Part shown: piece after piece, positions 7,255 through 16,175 of the stretch
Numbering within the stretch: position 1 is the stretch's first letter
How the letters are laid out: each line of letters opens with the position of its first letter
Assembly (NCBI GenBank): GCA_003222085.1
Contig: QHUK01000060.1
Coordinates: 1-43,563, forward strand
Source: Gemmatimonadota bacterium
GTDB taxonomy: Bacteria > Gemmatimonadota > Gemmatimonadetes > Gemmatimonadales > GWC2-71-9
Direction of reading: 5' to 3'
DNA length: 43,563 bases
Made by a program: the position numbers and the translations under genes
The notes under the pieces: generated by a model
Seen by the model: the letters and a program-made list of their open reading frames with translations, nothing else
The model's database searches: none
What the model was told of the DNA's origin: nothing

Positions 7255-10200
7255 TCGGCCGCGTGCCGATCGCTGCGAGATTCGGCGCAAGGACCTCTGC
7301 ATAGCGCGCAGGGTTCCGGATGCCTTGGCTGCGCATCCATGCGTCGGCCATGTGAACCAGCGCGCGCCCCTCGTCGCCGCTCAACGCCTCCCCCAGGCGG
7401 CGTCGAGCGACGTTGGCGTGGACGGCCATTTGCGCCGTCTCGAACGCCGCGGTCGCCCGCTCCAGCAGCGGAGCCACATCCGCTGCCTCGCCACGCGCGG
7501 CCGAGAGTCCCGCCCGCAGGAGCAGCGCGAGCGCGTCGGCCCAGGCCAACCGCTCGCGCTCGAGCCGTTTCACATCGCGTTCGGCCAGCGCGAGGAGTGG
7601 GGCGCGGTCAGCCCCACCAGCGGCAGCCGCTAACGCACAGCGAGCGCGCAGATCGTGCATGTTGATCCGGACACCTTGGATGCGCAGCAATACCGAAGCG
7701 GCGAGGCCCGGCCAGCCCCGCATGACGCCGTCCCACGCGAGCTCCCGTTCCCCGCGATACAGCCGGATGTGGCTGCGCGCGACGATCGTCCAGTAGTGCG
7801 GGATGCCGAACTCTTCCTGATGCCATTCCCGCACGGCCTCCTCGAGGTTCCGCTCCGCGCCCGCTACGTCGTCTGCCGCGAGCCACACCGCGTTGGCGAA
7901 CCCGGAGCGGCAGTAGAAGCCAGCCAGGCGATTGCCGCGCTCCCGGGCGCTGCTCAAGAACGTGCGGCTGAGCCGTGCCAGCTCCGGAACGTCACCGAGG
8001 AAGTAGCAGGCAAACATTTGGTACAATTGTGCCGTATTCAGCTCCCACGGAACGCCGCCGCACTCGAGCAACATCTGCTCGGCTCGCTCCGCGAACCCAC
8101 GAGCGTGCTCCCACCGTCCCTCGTAGAACGCGGCGACCGTAGCAGCCAGCTCGCACAGGGCGACCGCGTGCTGAGACTGAATCCGCTCGGCGAGGGGACG
8201 AGCCACCGCAAGCAGCTGCGCGGCGCGCCGTCGACCGGTCCGGCCCTGGATCGCCGTGAAGCCCGCCTGCAGCGCGAGCCCGCGCGCGACGCGGTAGGGC
8301 TCACCCGCGCGCAGGGCGAGCAGGAGATGACGCGCCAGGAAGTCGGCGGCGCGAATGTTGTCGACCAGCGCGAGCCCGGCGGCCACCGCCCAGCAGGTGT
8401 CGATGCGCGTGAGCTCGCGCGCTTCAATGTCCGCAGCCGACCGCTGCCGAAACCTCAACCCTCTCAACCGCAGCGCTGCTCGCCGCCAGACGAGCGACAG
8501 CAGTGCCCGCCGCGGTGTGGGCGCGAGCTCGAGCCCCACCGATCGCAAGACGGTACGTATGACTTCGAGCCCGGCATCGAGGTGGCCGCTGATCAGCAGT
8601 TGCTCGGCCGCCCGCCGCTGGTATTGGAGCGCGTCCTCCGATGCGCCCGTGCCCGCGGCGGCCAGGTACGCCTGTGCCGCAGCGGGACAGCGGCCGGCGC
8701 TCGCGAGTGCATCGCCCAACCTGGCTCGCAACGGAGATAGGTCAACCGGACCCCGTGAAGTGAGCTCCAGTGCGCGCTCGTAGAGCAGCGCCGCACGGTC
8801 GAACGCGAGCGCCGCGAAGGCCTTGTCTGCGGCGCTGGCCGCGTACACGGCGGCCCGATCGCGGTTGCCCGCCGCGGCGTAATGCTCGAACAAGGCTTCG
8901 GGATCCTCGAGTCCCAACATCTCCTCGGAGCACTGCGCGAGCCGCCAGTGGATTTCTGCAGCCACCTGGGGCGCCACAGCGGCGACCAGCGTTTCTCGCA
9001 TACGGTCGTGATACAGCTCGAGTCGAGAAGGAGCACCCAAGCTGCGCAGGAAATGCGCCTTGATCAGCAGTGCGACCAGCGGGCGGTCATCGCCCTCGAG
9101 GCCGGCCGCCGCGCGTGCGACCTTGGCGTCGACGGGCCGACCAGCCACGGCCAGCGTGGCGAGGAGCGGGCGCGCCCCTTCCGGGAGAGCGCGCATGCGC
9201 GATTCCAGCATTTCGGCCAGGCCGATGCCCGTCGCTCCGGCGGCGTCCTTCGAATCGAGCGCATACCGCACCATCTGCTCCACCAGAAAGGGACTGCCCG
9301 CGGACTCGCGGATGATGGTAGCCGCGTGGACCGCCACTGGTCCGCTCCCCGACACGAACAACGTCTCGGTCAGGCGCATCGTGTCGGCCGAGGTCAGGGG
9401 CCCGAGCCGGCAGGCGCGACATGCCGGGGTGCCCGCGTGCTCGAGCAGCGCGCCCAGGAAGGGCTGGGAAGCGAGATCTTCGCTGCGGAACGATGCAATC
9501 AACAGCACGCGGGGCGGATCGGGAGGGCGCAGCACGTCCTCGAGCAACACCATGCTGTCGTGGTCCGCCCACTGCAGGTCGTCGATGAACACGAGAACGG
9601 GTCGCTGCGCAGAGAGTCGCGTGAGCAGCTCCCGCAGGCACGAGAATCCGCGCTGCCGCAACGCCAACGGATCCGCCGGCTCTCGCTCACCTCTGCGGGC
9701 CTCTCCGACGGCCTCGATCCTGAGCAGGATCGGGAAGAGCCGGGCGAGCGCGGATACCCCGTTCGGGAGCAGCGCCTTCACCTGCGGACCCGCGAGCGTC
9801 TTGAGGTAGCGACTCAAGCTGTCGATGACGCCGTCCACGGCCTTGTACGGCACCGACTCCCGCTCATAACAGCGACCCCTCAGCACCAGAGCCGCCGCTT
9901 CTCGCTCCAGGGCGTCGGCGAAATGACCGATCAGCGCAGTCTTGCCGATCCCGGACGCGCCATGCACGTAGAATGCGACTGCCTGACCCGAACGCACGGC
10001 GCCGAAGGCGTCGCGGAGCTGGCCGAGCTCGGCCTGGCGCCCGATGAGGGACGGCGGGTGCCCGGGCTCGTGGGCCTCCGCTCCTGGTGTCGAGTGTTCG
10101 GACACGCCGGTGCGACGCAGGACTTCTCCGTCCTCTGGGCGAGCCGCGGGGTCGCGAGCCATGAGAACCCCGCACAGCGTGACGAGATCCTGGGGAAGCG

Positions 10201-10924
10201 CCGGCACCAGCTCGCTCGGTCTTGGCGGATCCTGCCGCCCCTTGTCAGCGAGGACTTTCAACGCGCTGCCCTGAAACGGAAGCCGCCCGGTCAGCGCTTC
10301 GTACAGCATCACGCCCACCGCGTACCAGTCGCTCGCGGGGGTGCGCGCCCCTTCGACTTGTTCCGGCGACATGTAGGCCACCGTACCCCACAAGCCTTCT
10401 TCGCGAGTCTGCAAGTGCGACGGAGGCGCCGCCACGTCAGCCAGGCCGAAGTCCAGAATGACCACCCGCCCGGCGGGCGTCACCAGGACGTTGGACGGTT
10501 TGAGATCGCGGTGCACGATGCCCGCGCGATGCAGCGCCACCACCCCTTCGACCAGCTGTGCCAGTGCGGCCCGGAGCCGGGGAACATCCGGAGCCGCTGC
10601 GGACTGGCTCGGCGGCTCGGGGCGGACGTAGTCGAAGAACTCGACGCCGTCGACCAGCTCCATCGTGTAGAACCAGTCGTCCCCATCCGCCACGAGCTCG
10701 TACAGCGACGCGAGATTGGCGTGGGCGATGTCGCTGAGCACGCGGAACTCTTTTTTCAGGCGGTAGATGGCGGAGGGGTCCTGCCACCGCAGGGTCTTCA
10801 GCGCGACAGTTTCGTGACGCTCCTGATCGTACGCCTCGTATACTGCGCCCATGCCGCCGGTGCCAAGCCGCCGGCGGATGACAAACCGATCCGTGCCGTG
10901 AAAATCGTCGCCCTGTATCTCCAC
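7247..10924 (-). CDS. Ser/Thr kinase fused to AAA-type ATPase and TPR-like region
   Basis: This 1225-residue cytoplasmic mosaic starts with a PknB-type kinase (14-270): glycine loop GTGGMGAVYE (21-30), Lys43, HRDLKPSN from residue 138, the DFG at 158-160 and SPEQ near 186. Residues 293-600 are an AAA_16-like ATPase with Walker A GASGIGKT (322-329) and Walker B VLVFIDDLQWAD (443-454). The remaining 600 residues are Ala/Leu/Arg-rich helices of the TPR type. This order is known from large bacterial regulators of the Pkn/AcoR-like and MalT-like signalling class. No membrane segment or DNA-binding domain is visible. The start is a GTG at 10924 with a weak AGG upstream. It is monocistronic, and its targets are unknown. 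Confidence 0.93.
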   Translation of the reverse strand: MEIQGDDFHGTDRFVIRRRLGTGGMGAVYEAYDQERHETVALKTLRWQDPSAIYRLKKEFRVLSDIAHANLASLYELVADGDDWFYTMELVDGVEFFDYVRPEPPSQSAAAPDVPRLRAALAQLVEGVVALHRAGIVHRDLKPSNVLVTPAGRVVILDFGLADVAAPPSHLQTREEGLWGTVAYMSPEQVEGARTPASDWYAVGVMLYEALTGRLPFQGSALKVLADKGRQDPPRPSELVPALPQDLVTLCGVLMARDPAARPEDGEVLRRTGVSEHSTPGAEAHEPGHPPSLIGRQAELGQLRDAFGAVRSGQAVAFYVHGASGIGKTALIGHFADALEREAAALVLRGRCYERESVPYKAVDGVIDSLSRYLKTLAGPQVKALLPNGVSALARLFPILLRIEAVGEARRGEREPADPLALRQRGFSCLRELLTRLSAQRPVLVFIDDLQWADHDSMVLLEDVLRPPDPPRVLLIASFRSEDLASQPFLGALLEHAGTPACRACRLGPLTSADTMRLTETLFVSGSGPVAVHAATIIRESAGSPFLVEQMVRYALDSKDAAGATGIGLAEMLESRMRALPEGARPLLATLAVAGRPVDAKVARAAAGLEGDDRPLVALLIKAHFLRSLGAPSRLELYHDRMRETLVAAVAPQVAAEIHWRLAQCSEEMLGLEDPEALFEHYAAAGNRDRAAVYAASAADKAFAALAFDRAALLYERALELTSRGPVDLSPLRARLGDALASAGRCPAAAQAYLAAAGTGASEDALQYQRRAAEQLLISGHLDAGLEVIRTVLRSVGLELAPTPRRALLSLVWRRAALRLRGLRFRQRSAADIEARELTRIDTCWAVAAGLALVDNIRAADFLARHLLLALRAGEPYRVARGLALQAGFTAIQGRTGRRRAAQLLAVARPLAERIQSQHAVALCELAATVAAFYEGRWEHARGFAERAEQMLLECGGVPWELNTAQLYQMFACYFLGDVPELARLSRTFLSSARERGNRLAGFYCRSGFANAVWLAADDVAGAERNLEEAVREWHQEEFGIPHYWTIVARSHIRLYRGERELAWDGVMRGWPGLAASVLLRIQGVRINMHDLRARCALAAAAGGADRAPLLALAERDVKRLERERLAWADALALLLRAGLSAARGEAADVAPLLERATAAFETAQMAVHANVARRRLGEALSGDEGRALVHMADAWMRSQGIRNPARYAEVLAPNLAAIGTRPTI

Positions 10925-10996
10925 CTGAGCTACCTGGCCGGACGATGCAGGAGAAGAACTTAACGGACTTGGAGGATCATCGGCAGGCGTGCCGCC

Positions 10997-11983
10997 CTAA
11001 GCCGGGTACCAGTTCTTCTCCCACGCATGCGCCTCGAGCTTGGACAGCATGTCCGGCGTCAGCCGCCCTTTCTCGGCTGCGGCAACGTTCTGTCGCACGT
11101 GCGCCGCGCGACGCATCCCGGGAATGACCGTCGATACGCGGGGTGACGACAGACAGAATCGCAGGGCGAGCTCCGGCAGGGTCCGGACTTCGTCATTCAG
11201 GAGTTGCGCCAGAGCCTTCCCCCTCCGTTCGGCCTCGGCGCGCCGGTCGCCACTGAAGTACTCCGCTCGCCAGTCGCCGGCGGGAAACACGGTGTCGGAT
11301 CGAATCTGACCGGTGAGCGCGCCTTCGTCGAAGGGGACGCGTCCGATCACACCCAGCGGCTTGGTCCTGGCGAGCTCGAACAGCGCCCGTTCGGGGGAGC
11401 GATCGTAGACGTTGTAGATCACCTGGGCGGTCTCGAAGACGGGATCCTCGAGCACGCGCAGCGCGGTCTCGGACGCGTGGTCGTTGATCGAGATGCCCCA
11501 ATGCAGGACCTTCCCTGCTTCCTTGAGGCGGACGATCCGGTCGTAGGACCCCGCCCATTCCGGATCGCTGAGCCACGCGTCGTGCCACACATGCAGCTGT
11601 TGTAAGGGTAAGGCCTCGACGTCGAGGTTCTTGAGTGATTTTTCCGTACTCGCCGCGATGTGCCGGGCGGGGAAGACCTCCGCGACAGGCGTATGAGCCC
11701 CCCCGGGCCATGTATCGTTGAGCGGCGGGATTTTGGTCGCGACCACGACCCGACCGGCGTGGATTTCATCTTTCAGCACGCGACCCATCAGGCGTTCGCT
11801 GTGGCCGTTGCCGTACGCGAGGGCGGTATCGAAGAACGTGATCCCTCGGTCGACAGCCTCGCGCAGCGCCTCGCGTGCTTGGCTGTCTTCGACGCCACGC
11901 CACTGATCACGCCCGAGTCCCCAGCCGCCGAAGCCCAGCTCGCTGACGGCGTATCCCGTCGTGCCCAGAGTCCGAGTTTTCAC
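10997..11983 (-). CDS. Aldo/keto reductase
   Basis: This 328-residue NADPH-dependent oxidoreductase of the AKR superfamily begins with KTRTLGTTGYAVSELGFGGW. The catalytic tetrad is visible: Asp52 (FFDTA), Tyr57 (AYG), Lys84 (ATK) and His131 (QLH). The C-terminal SPRVSTVIPGMRRAAHVRQN is the usual cofactor-binding end. The substrate is an aldehyde or ketone not deducible here. The GTG at 11983 has GGAGG 7 nt upstream and is preferred over the frame that runs on to 12103. The gene is divergent from the exported protein at 12106, with a 122-bp gap. Confidence 0.93.
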   Translation of the reverse strand: MKTRTLGTTGYAVSELGFGGWGLGRDQWRGVEDSQAREALREAVDRGITFFDTALAYGNGHSERLMGRVLKDEIHAGRVVVATKIPPLNDTWPGGAHTPVAEVFPARHIAASTEKSLKNLDVEALPLQQLHVWHDAWLSDPEWAGSYDRIVRLKEAGKVLHWGISINDHASETALRVLEDPVFETAQVIYNVYDRSPERALFELARTKPLGVIGRVPFDEGALTGQIRSDTVFPAGDWRAEYFSGDRRAEAERRGKALAQLLNDEVRTLPELALRFCLSSPRVSTVIPGMRRAAHVRQNVAAAEKGRLTPDMLSKLEAHAWEKNWYPA

Positions 11984-12105
11984 CGGCGCTCCTCCAACCA
12001 GTCTGAGTTCGTCGATATAGTCTGCGCCCGCCGTCGCCTTCTTGCGAGCCGGGCGCCAGGCTGCATGTTTTCCGAGGGGTCGTCTCGCGTGGAAAGGAGG
12101 CATTC

Positions 12106-13281
12106 ATGATCCGGAAGTCCGTTCTCCTGCTGCTCGGTGGCATCTTGGTCGCCAGCACGGGCATCGCCCAGCAGTCGAGCAAGCCGGACCTGAGGGCGAT
12201 CGCGCACCAGCTGATCGCCGGCGCCATGCTGCAGGAAGGCCAGAGTGTGTTCATCACCGGCAGCCTGCGCGATGCCGGGTTGATGGAGGATCTCGCGATC
12301 GAAGCGCGCAAGGTCGGGGCGCAACCGCTGCTCGCCATCTGGAGCGAGCGCCTCGTGCGGCGATCCTACGACGAGGTCCCGGCGAAATACGACGACCAGG
12401 AGCCGAAGCTGGACCTCGCCGTCGCGAAGCTGTTCGACGCGCAGATCGCCATCGATTTCGGCGAATCCGAAGGCCTCCTCGCCGGGGTTCCCGAGGGGAG
12501 GATCGCCGCCCGGGCGAAGGCGTTTGCGCCGGTGAATGAGGCGTTCCTCAAGCGCGACGTACATTTCGTCAATCTCGGGAACGGCCTCTATCCCACCGCC
12601 ACGCTCGCCAAGCGGCTCGGCATTCCGCAGGCGCGGCTCGCTGCGGGCTTCTGGAAGGCGGTGGCCGTGCCCCCGGAGCGGATTCAGGCGGTCGGCGAGC
12701 GGCTGCGCGCCACGTTCGCCAGCGGGGGCACCGCACAGCTCACCCATCCGAACGGGACCAGCCTGACGTTCGACGTCAGCGGCCGCACGCCGACGATCAG
12801 CAGCGGCGCCCTGACGCAAACGCAGGCCGCGCAGGGCGGGGCCGCGCTGCTCACCTGGCTCCCGGCCGGCGAGTTTCAGCTCGCCGCCGTGCCGGGCAGT
12901 GCCGAAGGCAAGATCGTGATCGACAGGGCGCTGTGGCGCGGCAAGATGATCCGGGGCCTCACCCTCGTATTCAGTAAGGGCAAGCTGACGAGCATGACCG
13001 CGACATCGGGGGTGGAGCCGCTCAAGGCCACCTACGACGCGGCAGGCCCGGGCAAGGAACGGTTCGGCGTGATCGACATCGGGCTCAATCCCGCCGTCGA
13101 CTTCCCGCTCGCCACCGGTGCCATCGTGTGGCCGCAAGCGGGGGCGGTGACCGTCGTGATCGGCAACGACGTGTTCTCGGGCGGAGACAACAACTCCGAT
13201 TTCCAATTTGCGGCACAGCTGGGAGGCGCGTCCATCACGGTCGCAGGAAAGCCGACGCTGACCAAGGGGCGGCTCGAGTGA
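12106..13281 (+). CDS. Exported protein resembling M29 aminopeptidase, metal ligands apparently lost
   Basis: This 391-residue protein has a signal peptide (MIRKSVLLLLGGILVASTGIAQ), which is unusual because M29 (AmpS/PepS) enzymes are cytoplasmic. The body follows the M29 layout: a Rossmann-like first half and a second half with LPAGEFQLAAVPGSAEGKI, corresponding to the M29 N-x-P-x-GE-x-x-x-x-P strand, then FGVIDIGLNP and a final VIGNDVFSGG...SDFQF. The GE glutamate is present, but the Glu of the second motif and the two histidines of the last motif are not at the places I expect. It may be a non-catalytic or altered relative. AAAGGAGG lies 6-7 nt before the ATG. Confidence 0.65.
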   Translation: MIRKSVLLLLGGILVASTGIAQQSSKPDLRAIAHQLIAGAMLQEGQSVFITGSLRDAGLMEDLAIEARKVGAQPLLAIWSERLVRRSYDEVPAKYDDQEPKLDLAVAKLFDAQIAIDFGESEGLLAGVPEGRIAARAKAFAPVNEAFLKRDVHFVNLGNGLYPTATLAKRLGIPQARLAAGFWKAVAVPPERIQAVGERLRATFASGGTAQLTHPNGTSLTFDVSGRTPTISSGALTQTQAAQGGAALLTWLPAGEFQLAAVPGSAEGKIVIDRALWRGKMIRGLTLVFSKGKLTSMTATSGVEPLKATYDAAGPGKERFGVIDIGLNPAVDFPLATGAIVWPQAGAVTVVIGNDVFSGGDNNSDFQFAAQLGGASITVAGKPTLTKGRLE

Positions 13282-13297
13282 CACGATGGTGAGCAAA

Positions 13298-13333
13298 ACG
13301 GCGGGCGGGGTCCAGAGGGACCTCGCCCGCCGT
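13298..13333 (-). terminator. Intrinsic terminator between convergent genes
   Basis: ACGGCGGGCG-GGTCC pairs with GGACC-CGCCCGCCGT around AGAG, with one mismatch. Read on the minus strand, the hairpin is followed by TTTT, so it best terminates the gene at 13387-13860. It may also stop transcription from 12106-13281. Confidence 0.7.
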
Positions 13334-13386
13334 CGCTGTTGCCGACCCGCAGTCTAGCGGGTGCTGTCCGGCTTGGTCTCCTGCTG

Positions 13387-13860
13387 CTACGGTTGCGCCT
13401 TGGCTGCCTTGTCGGCTTCCCGCACGTCCTTATTGGCCGCCTTCTCGGCCTGCTTCGCTTCCTGGTCGGTCAGCCCCAGGCTCTTGAGCGTTTGGCCCAT
13501 GCTCTTTCCGCTCGCCAGCCCGGCGAGGACCTTGTCAGTGGTGATGCCTTTGTCGCTGAGATTGTGCCCCAACATGTTGGCGGCGATGAACTGACCCCGG
13601 GTGAGCTTCGGGTTCGCCGATTTCGCCTGCTCATAGGCCGTCTGCATCGCCTCGGGCGTGGTATTGAGCTTCGCCGCGATGCCGCGGAAGCTCTTCAGAT
13701 GCTCCGCCGACTCGGCGCCGCGCGTCCCCGTCGTCGGCTTGGTGGCCGAGGAGGTGTTCTTCGCGTGCGTCGTGACCGGCGCGTGTGTGGGATGCTGCGC
13801 CGCAGCACCCACTGCACCGGCGAAAACGAGCAGTGTTGCGAATTGGAATGCCTTCTTCAT
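13387..13860 (-). CDS. Small secreted Ala/Lys-rich protein
   Basis: This 157-residue protein has a clear signal peptide (MKKAFQFATLLVFAGAVGAAAQ), a Thr/His-rich linker, and a helical domain from residue 48 containing HLKSFRGIAAKLNTTPEAM and a Gly-Leu-Thr repeat ending in a charged KAANKDVREADKAAKAQ helix. It is predicted to be periplasmic. No family is recognised. GGAGG lies 5 nt before the ATG. An intrinsic terminator follows. Confidence 0.75.
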   Translation of the reverse strand: MKKAFQFATLLVFAGAVGAAAQHPTHAPVTTHAKNTSSATKPTTGTRGAESAEHLKSFRGIAAKLNTTPEAMQTAYEQAKSANPKLTRGQFIAANMLGHNLSDKGITTDKVLAGLASGKSMGQTLKSLGLTDQEAKQAEKAANKDVREADKAAKAQP

Positions 13861-13922
13861 TGTGTCCTCCTATGCAACGTGCGGCGAAGGTGGTCGCCGC
13901 TCCCGAGGTAAGACTGCTCGGA

Positions 13923-13939
13923 GCGCGATGACGTCACGC
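13923..13939. promoter_or_regulatory. Imperfect palindrome in a divergent intergenic region
   Basis: CGCG-A-TGACGTCA-CGCG is symmetric apart from one extra base and contains a perfect TGACGTCA core. It lies between divergent genes starting at 13860 and 14003, so it could be an operator for one or both. No regulator is assigned. Confidence 0.35.
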
Positions 13940-14002
13940 GTATTGGAGGTCTCGTCAGGTGACCTGCATCACGGAGGGCCGGTGTTAGTGTAAGGGTCCA
14001 CC

Positions 14003-14815
14003 ATGCGTGTCCTTGTCGGTTGTGTCGCGTGCCTCGTCGCCGTCGTGTCGTCCGTGACGGCGCAGTCTCGGATCGACGCCGGCGTCAGCGCTGGTGTCGT
14101 GAAGATCACCGGCCGGCGATCGGAGCAGGCGGTGAGCGGCGTCCTCGAGTACGGGCCGAGCTCCTGGCTCAGTCTGTACGCCATTCCCGCTGTCCTGCAC
14201 GTGTCCGACAGCACGAGCAAGGGTACGTTCTCGAGCAGCGGGCTCGGGGACCTGCCGGTCGTCGCCGCGGTGTCCCGCACGTTCGTCACGCCGTGGTCAC
14301 CGACCCTCGGCGCGGCGCTCGTGGCCGTGCTGCCGACGGGTAACGCCTCGTGCGGGCTCGGGACCGGCCAAACCGCCGCGGGGATGGACCTCGGCGTCGG
14401 GGTGTCACCGGGGCGCGCGCACCTCTCGGCCGACGCGAGTCGCAGCGTCTCCGGTGTCTCGGCGCAGTCGTCGATCACGGCCCCCAAAGCCACCACGCTG
14501 CGCTTCGAGGGAGGCTACGACGTCTCCCCCCGGTGGACGTGGACGGCGTCCGTCGGCGTCGACGTGGGCAGCGCCGACTCGACCCAGGCACTGAGCCGCG
14601 TGATCGGGGTGGGTGTGCGCCACACCCTCGTGGCGCCGCTGATGGTCACGGTGGACGGCAGCCGTGGTCTCACGACTGCCTCGCCTCGATGGGTGCTTTC
14701 CGTCGGCCTGGGGACGGCCTTTGCCGGCGCCTCGCCCGTGACGCCGACGACCCCGCTGCGACGCATCAGGAGCACGTTCAGCACCGGGATCACGAGCAAG
14801 ATCGGCTGCCGCTAG
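14003..14815 (+). CDS. Probable outer-membrane beta-barrel protein
   Basis: This 270-residue protein has a signal peptide (MRVLVGCVACLVAVVSSVTAQ), then amphipathic alternating strands with Gly/Ser/Thr-rich turns, as in transporter-like barrels annotated as outer membrane proteins. The pattern includes LSLYAIPAVLHVS, TLGAALVAVLPTG and WTWTASVGVDVGS. The final residue is Arg, not the usual C-terminal aromatic, so a barrel is likely but not certain. It is convergent with the Spy-like gene at 14822, with only 6 bp between them. Confidence 0.65.
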   Translation: MRVLVGCVACLVAVVSSVTAQSRIDAGVSAGVVKITGRRSEQAVSGVLEYGPSSWLSLYAIPAVLHVSDSTSKGTFSSSGLGDLPVVAAVSRTFVTPWSPTLGAALVAVLPTGNASCGLGTGQTAAGMDLGVGVSPGRAHLSADASRSVSGVSAQSSITAPKATTLRFEGGYDVSPRWTWTASVGVDVGSADSTQALSRVIGVGVRHTLVAPLMVTVDGSRGLTTASPRWVLSVGLGTAFAGASPVTPTTPLRRIRSTFSTGITSKIGCR

Positions 14816-14821
14816 GTGGCC

Positions 14822-15271
14822 CTAGCGCGTCGCGCTCCGTGCGGCGGCGAGCCTGGCCTGCTGCTCGGCCGAGAGCGTGTTCTTGATCTGGATCAGGAGG
14901 GTGATGTGAGCGCGTTTCACCTCGCGCTCCACGCCCAGCACCTCGTCCACCTGCGCGAGCGCCGCGACCGGATCGACCGTCGGCTTCTCGAGCAGGGTCG
15001 TGAGCCGTTGCGCCTGGTCCTGCATGCGCCATTGCAGGTCCACCACCTTGGTCTGAAAATCCTGGATCGCTTTGGTGATGCCGGCGCGCTGCTCGGCGCG
15101 GAGCCCGATGTCCTGCTGGTGCTGCATGACGAGTTCCGGGGGAAAGAGCACGCGCGCGAGCGGATCGTCGGGAGGCTGGGGCGGCTGGGGCTGGGGGACG
15201 GGCTGCTGGGCCGCCGCGGCGATGGCGAACACAGCCAGGGCCAGAACGAGAGAAAGGCGGAGCGTCTTCAC
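14822..15271 (-). CDS. Spy/CpxP-like periplasmic protein
   Basis: This 149-residue protein has a signal peptide (MKTLRLSLVLALAVFAIAAAAQ) and a Pro-rich linker, then a helical part with QDIGLRAEQRAGI and a terminal LSAEQQARLAAAR. These Leu-x-x-x-Gln helices resemble the LTXXQ motif of Spy/CpxP stress chaperones and heavy-metal-resistance proteins. Its GTG start (15271) overlaps the stop of the preceding gene (GTGA), so it is the third gene of the sigma operon. It is a plausible envelope-stress effector. Confidence 0.75.
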   Translation of the reverse strand: MKTLRLSLVLALAVFAIAAAAQQPVPQPQPPQPPDDPLARVLFPPELVMQHQQDIGLRAEQRAGITKAIQDFQTKVVDLQWRMQDQAQRLTTLLEKPTVDPVAALAQVDEVLGVEREVKRAHITLLIQIKNTLSAEQQARLAAARSATR

Positions 15272-15624
15272 GGAGTCCTCCGGTGCAAGTCGATGGTGGT
15301 GAAGCCGGTGACGCTCGCCCGACCGAGCGCGGGGACGGTGCGCAGAAGCTGCTCGTTCGGGAGTGTGAGCAGGAAATCGGTGGGCGTTTTCAATCGGATG
15401 GTCGCGAGATCGCTCGGCGCCCCGCGCCGGGTGAGGAGGAGCGCCACGGCGACGCTGGCAATGACGACTGCGGCGGCGAGCCCGAGCGTGCGGCGTCGCG
15501 GCTTCCCGGCGCCGCGGACACGTGCCGCGGCGAGCGTCGTGTGGAACGGTGGCGCCGCGGCGGCGTCTGCCCGGCGCAGCGCATGGAAGCGTTCCTCTAG
15601 ATCGTGATCGTTGTGCTCAGTCAT
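15268..15624 (-). CDS. Single-pass membrane protein, probable anti-sigma factor
   Basis: This 118-residue protein has a charged N-terminal segment (MTEHNDHDLEERFHALRR), one transmembrane helix around residues 50-67 (GLAAAVVIASVAVALLL) and a short exterior domain. No HxxxCxxC zinc motif is present. It overlaps the upstream ECF sigma gene by ATGA, and an overlap with the next gene follows. Size, topology and gene order are those of an anti-sigma factor. This is inference, since the sequence is too short and divergent to name a family. Confidence 0.65.
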   Translation of the reverse strand: MTEHNDHDLEERFHALRRADAAAAPPFHTTLAAARVRGAGKPRRRTLGLAAAVVIASVAVALLLTRRGAPSDLATIRLKTPTDFLLTLPNEQLLRTVPALGRASVTGFTTIDLHRRTP

Positions 15625-16130
15625 TGCCGTTCTTCCTTCAGCAGCTTCCGGAGCGCAACCTTGCCGCGCTCGTAGTGGGTGCGGGCGGTGCCGACGGAGA
15701 CGCCCGCGACGTCGGCCGCCTCGGCGATGGTCAGGTCCTGGTAGAACACCAGGTGCAGGACCTCGCGCTGGCGCCGCGGCAGCCGGTCGAGCGCCGCGGT
15801 GAGCCGACGCGTCGCTTCCGTGCGGGCGAGCACGGCTGCCGGGTCGGGCCGGCCGTCGGGCGTGGCGCCGAGGGCGGCGAGCGGCAGCCACCGCCGGAAC
15901 GCCGCACGGCGCCGGAGGCCGGCCGCGGTATAGCGCACCACCGCGAACAGCCAAGTGCGGAAGCTCGCCCGCCCGTCGAACCGCGCTCGCCCGTCCAGGA
16001 TCTTCAGGTAGCTCGTCTGGAGCGCGTCCTCGGCGGCGGCGCGGTCGCCTCCACAGCAGGCGAGCGCCCAGCCGAAGGCTGCGGGGTGCAGGCGGTCGAG
16101 CTCCAGCTCCAAAGCCTCGGGCGACATCAC
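15621..16130 (-). CDS. ECF-family RNA polymerase sigma factor
   Basis: This is a 169-residue sigma70-family protein. Region 2 spans residues 12-75 (EDALQTSYLKIL, then SFRTWLFAVVRYTA). Region 4 spans 110-165 (LPRRQREVLHLVFYQDLTIAEAA, then GVSVGTARTHYERG), which is the -35-binding helix-turn-helix. It directs transcription of a stress regulon and should be held by the membrane protein encoded next. Two ATG codons in tandem (16130, 16127) could both start it. It is divergent from the kinase fusion gene, whose start is 46 nt away. Confidence 0.92.
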   Translation of the reverse strand: MMSPEALELELDRLHPAAFGWALACCGGDRAAAEDALQTSYLKILDGRARFDGRASFRTWLFAVVRYTAAGLRRRAAFRRWLPLAALGATPDGRPDPAAVLARTEATRRLTAALDRLPRRQREVLHLVFYQDLTIAEAADVAGVSVGTARTHYERGKVALRKLLKEERQ

Positions 16131-16175
16131 GCGCTCGGTAGCGTCAGGGATTGGTGTCTCGAGGGGACATGCTAT

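Noticed and set aside
8882..10963. 693-codon plus-strand open frame
   Set aside because: It is antisense to the kinase-AAA-TPR gene, which has clear motifs. The frame encodes Arg/His-rich sequence with no domain.
11980..13296. 438-codon minus-strand open frame
   Set aside because: It is antisense to the M29-like gene, which has a signal peptide and a strong ribosome binding site.
15522..16175. Long 5' extension of the kinase-fusion frame
   Set aside because: It is antisense to the sigma factor gene and has no domain. Starts at 16176 or 16197 have ribosome binding sites.
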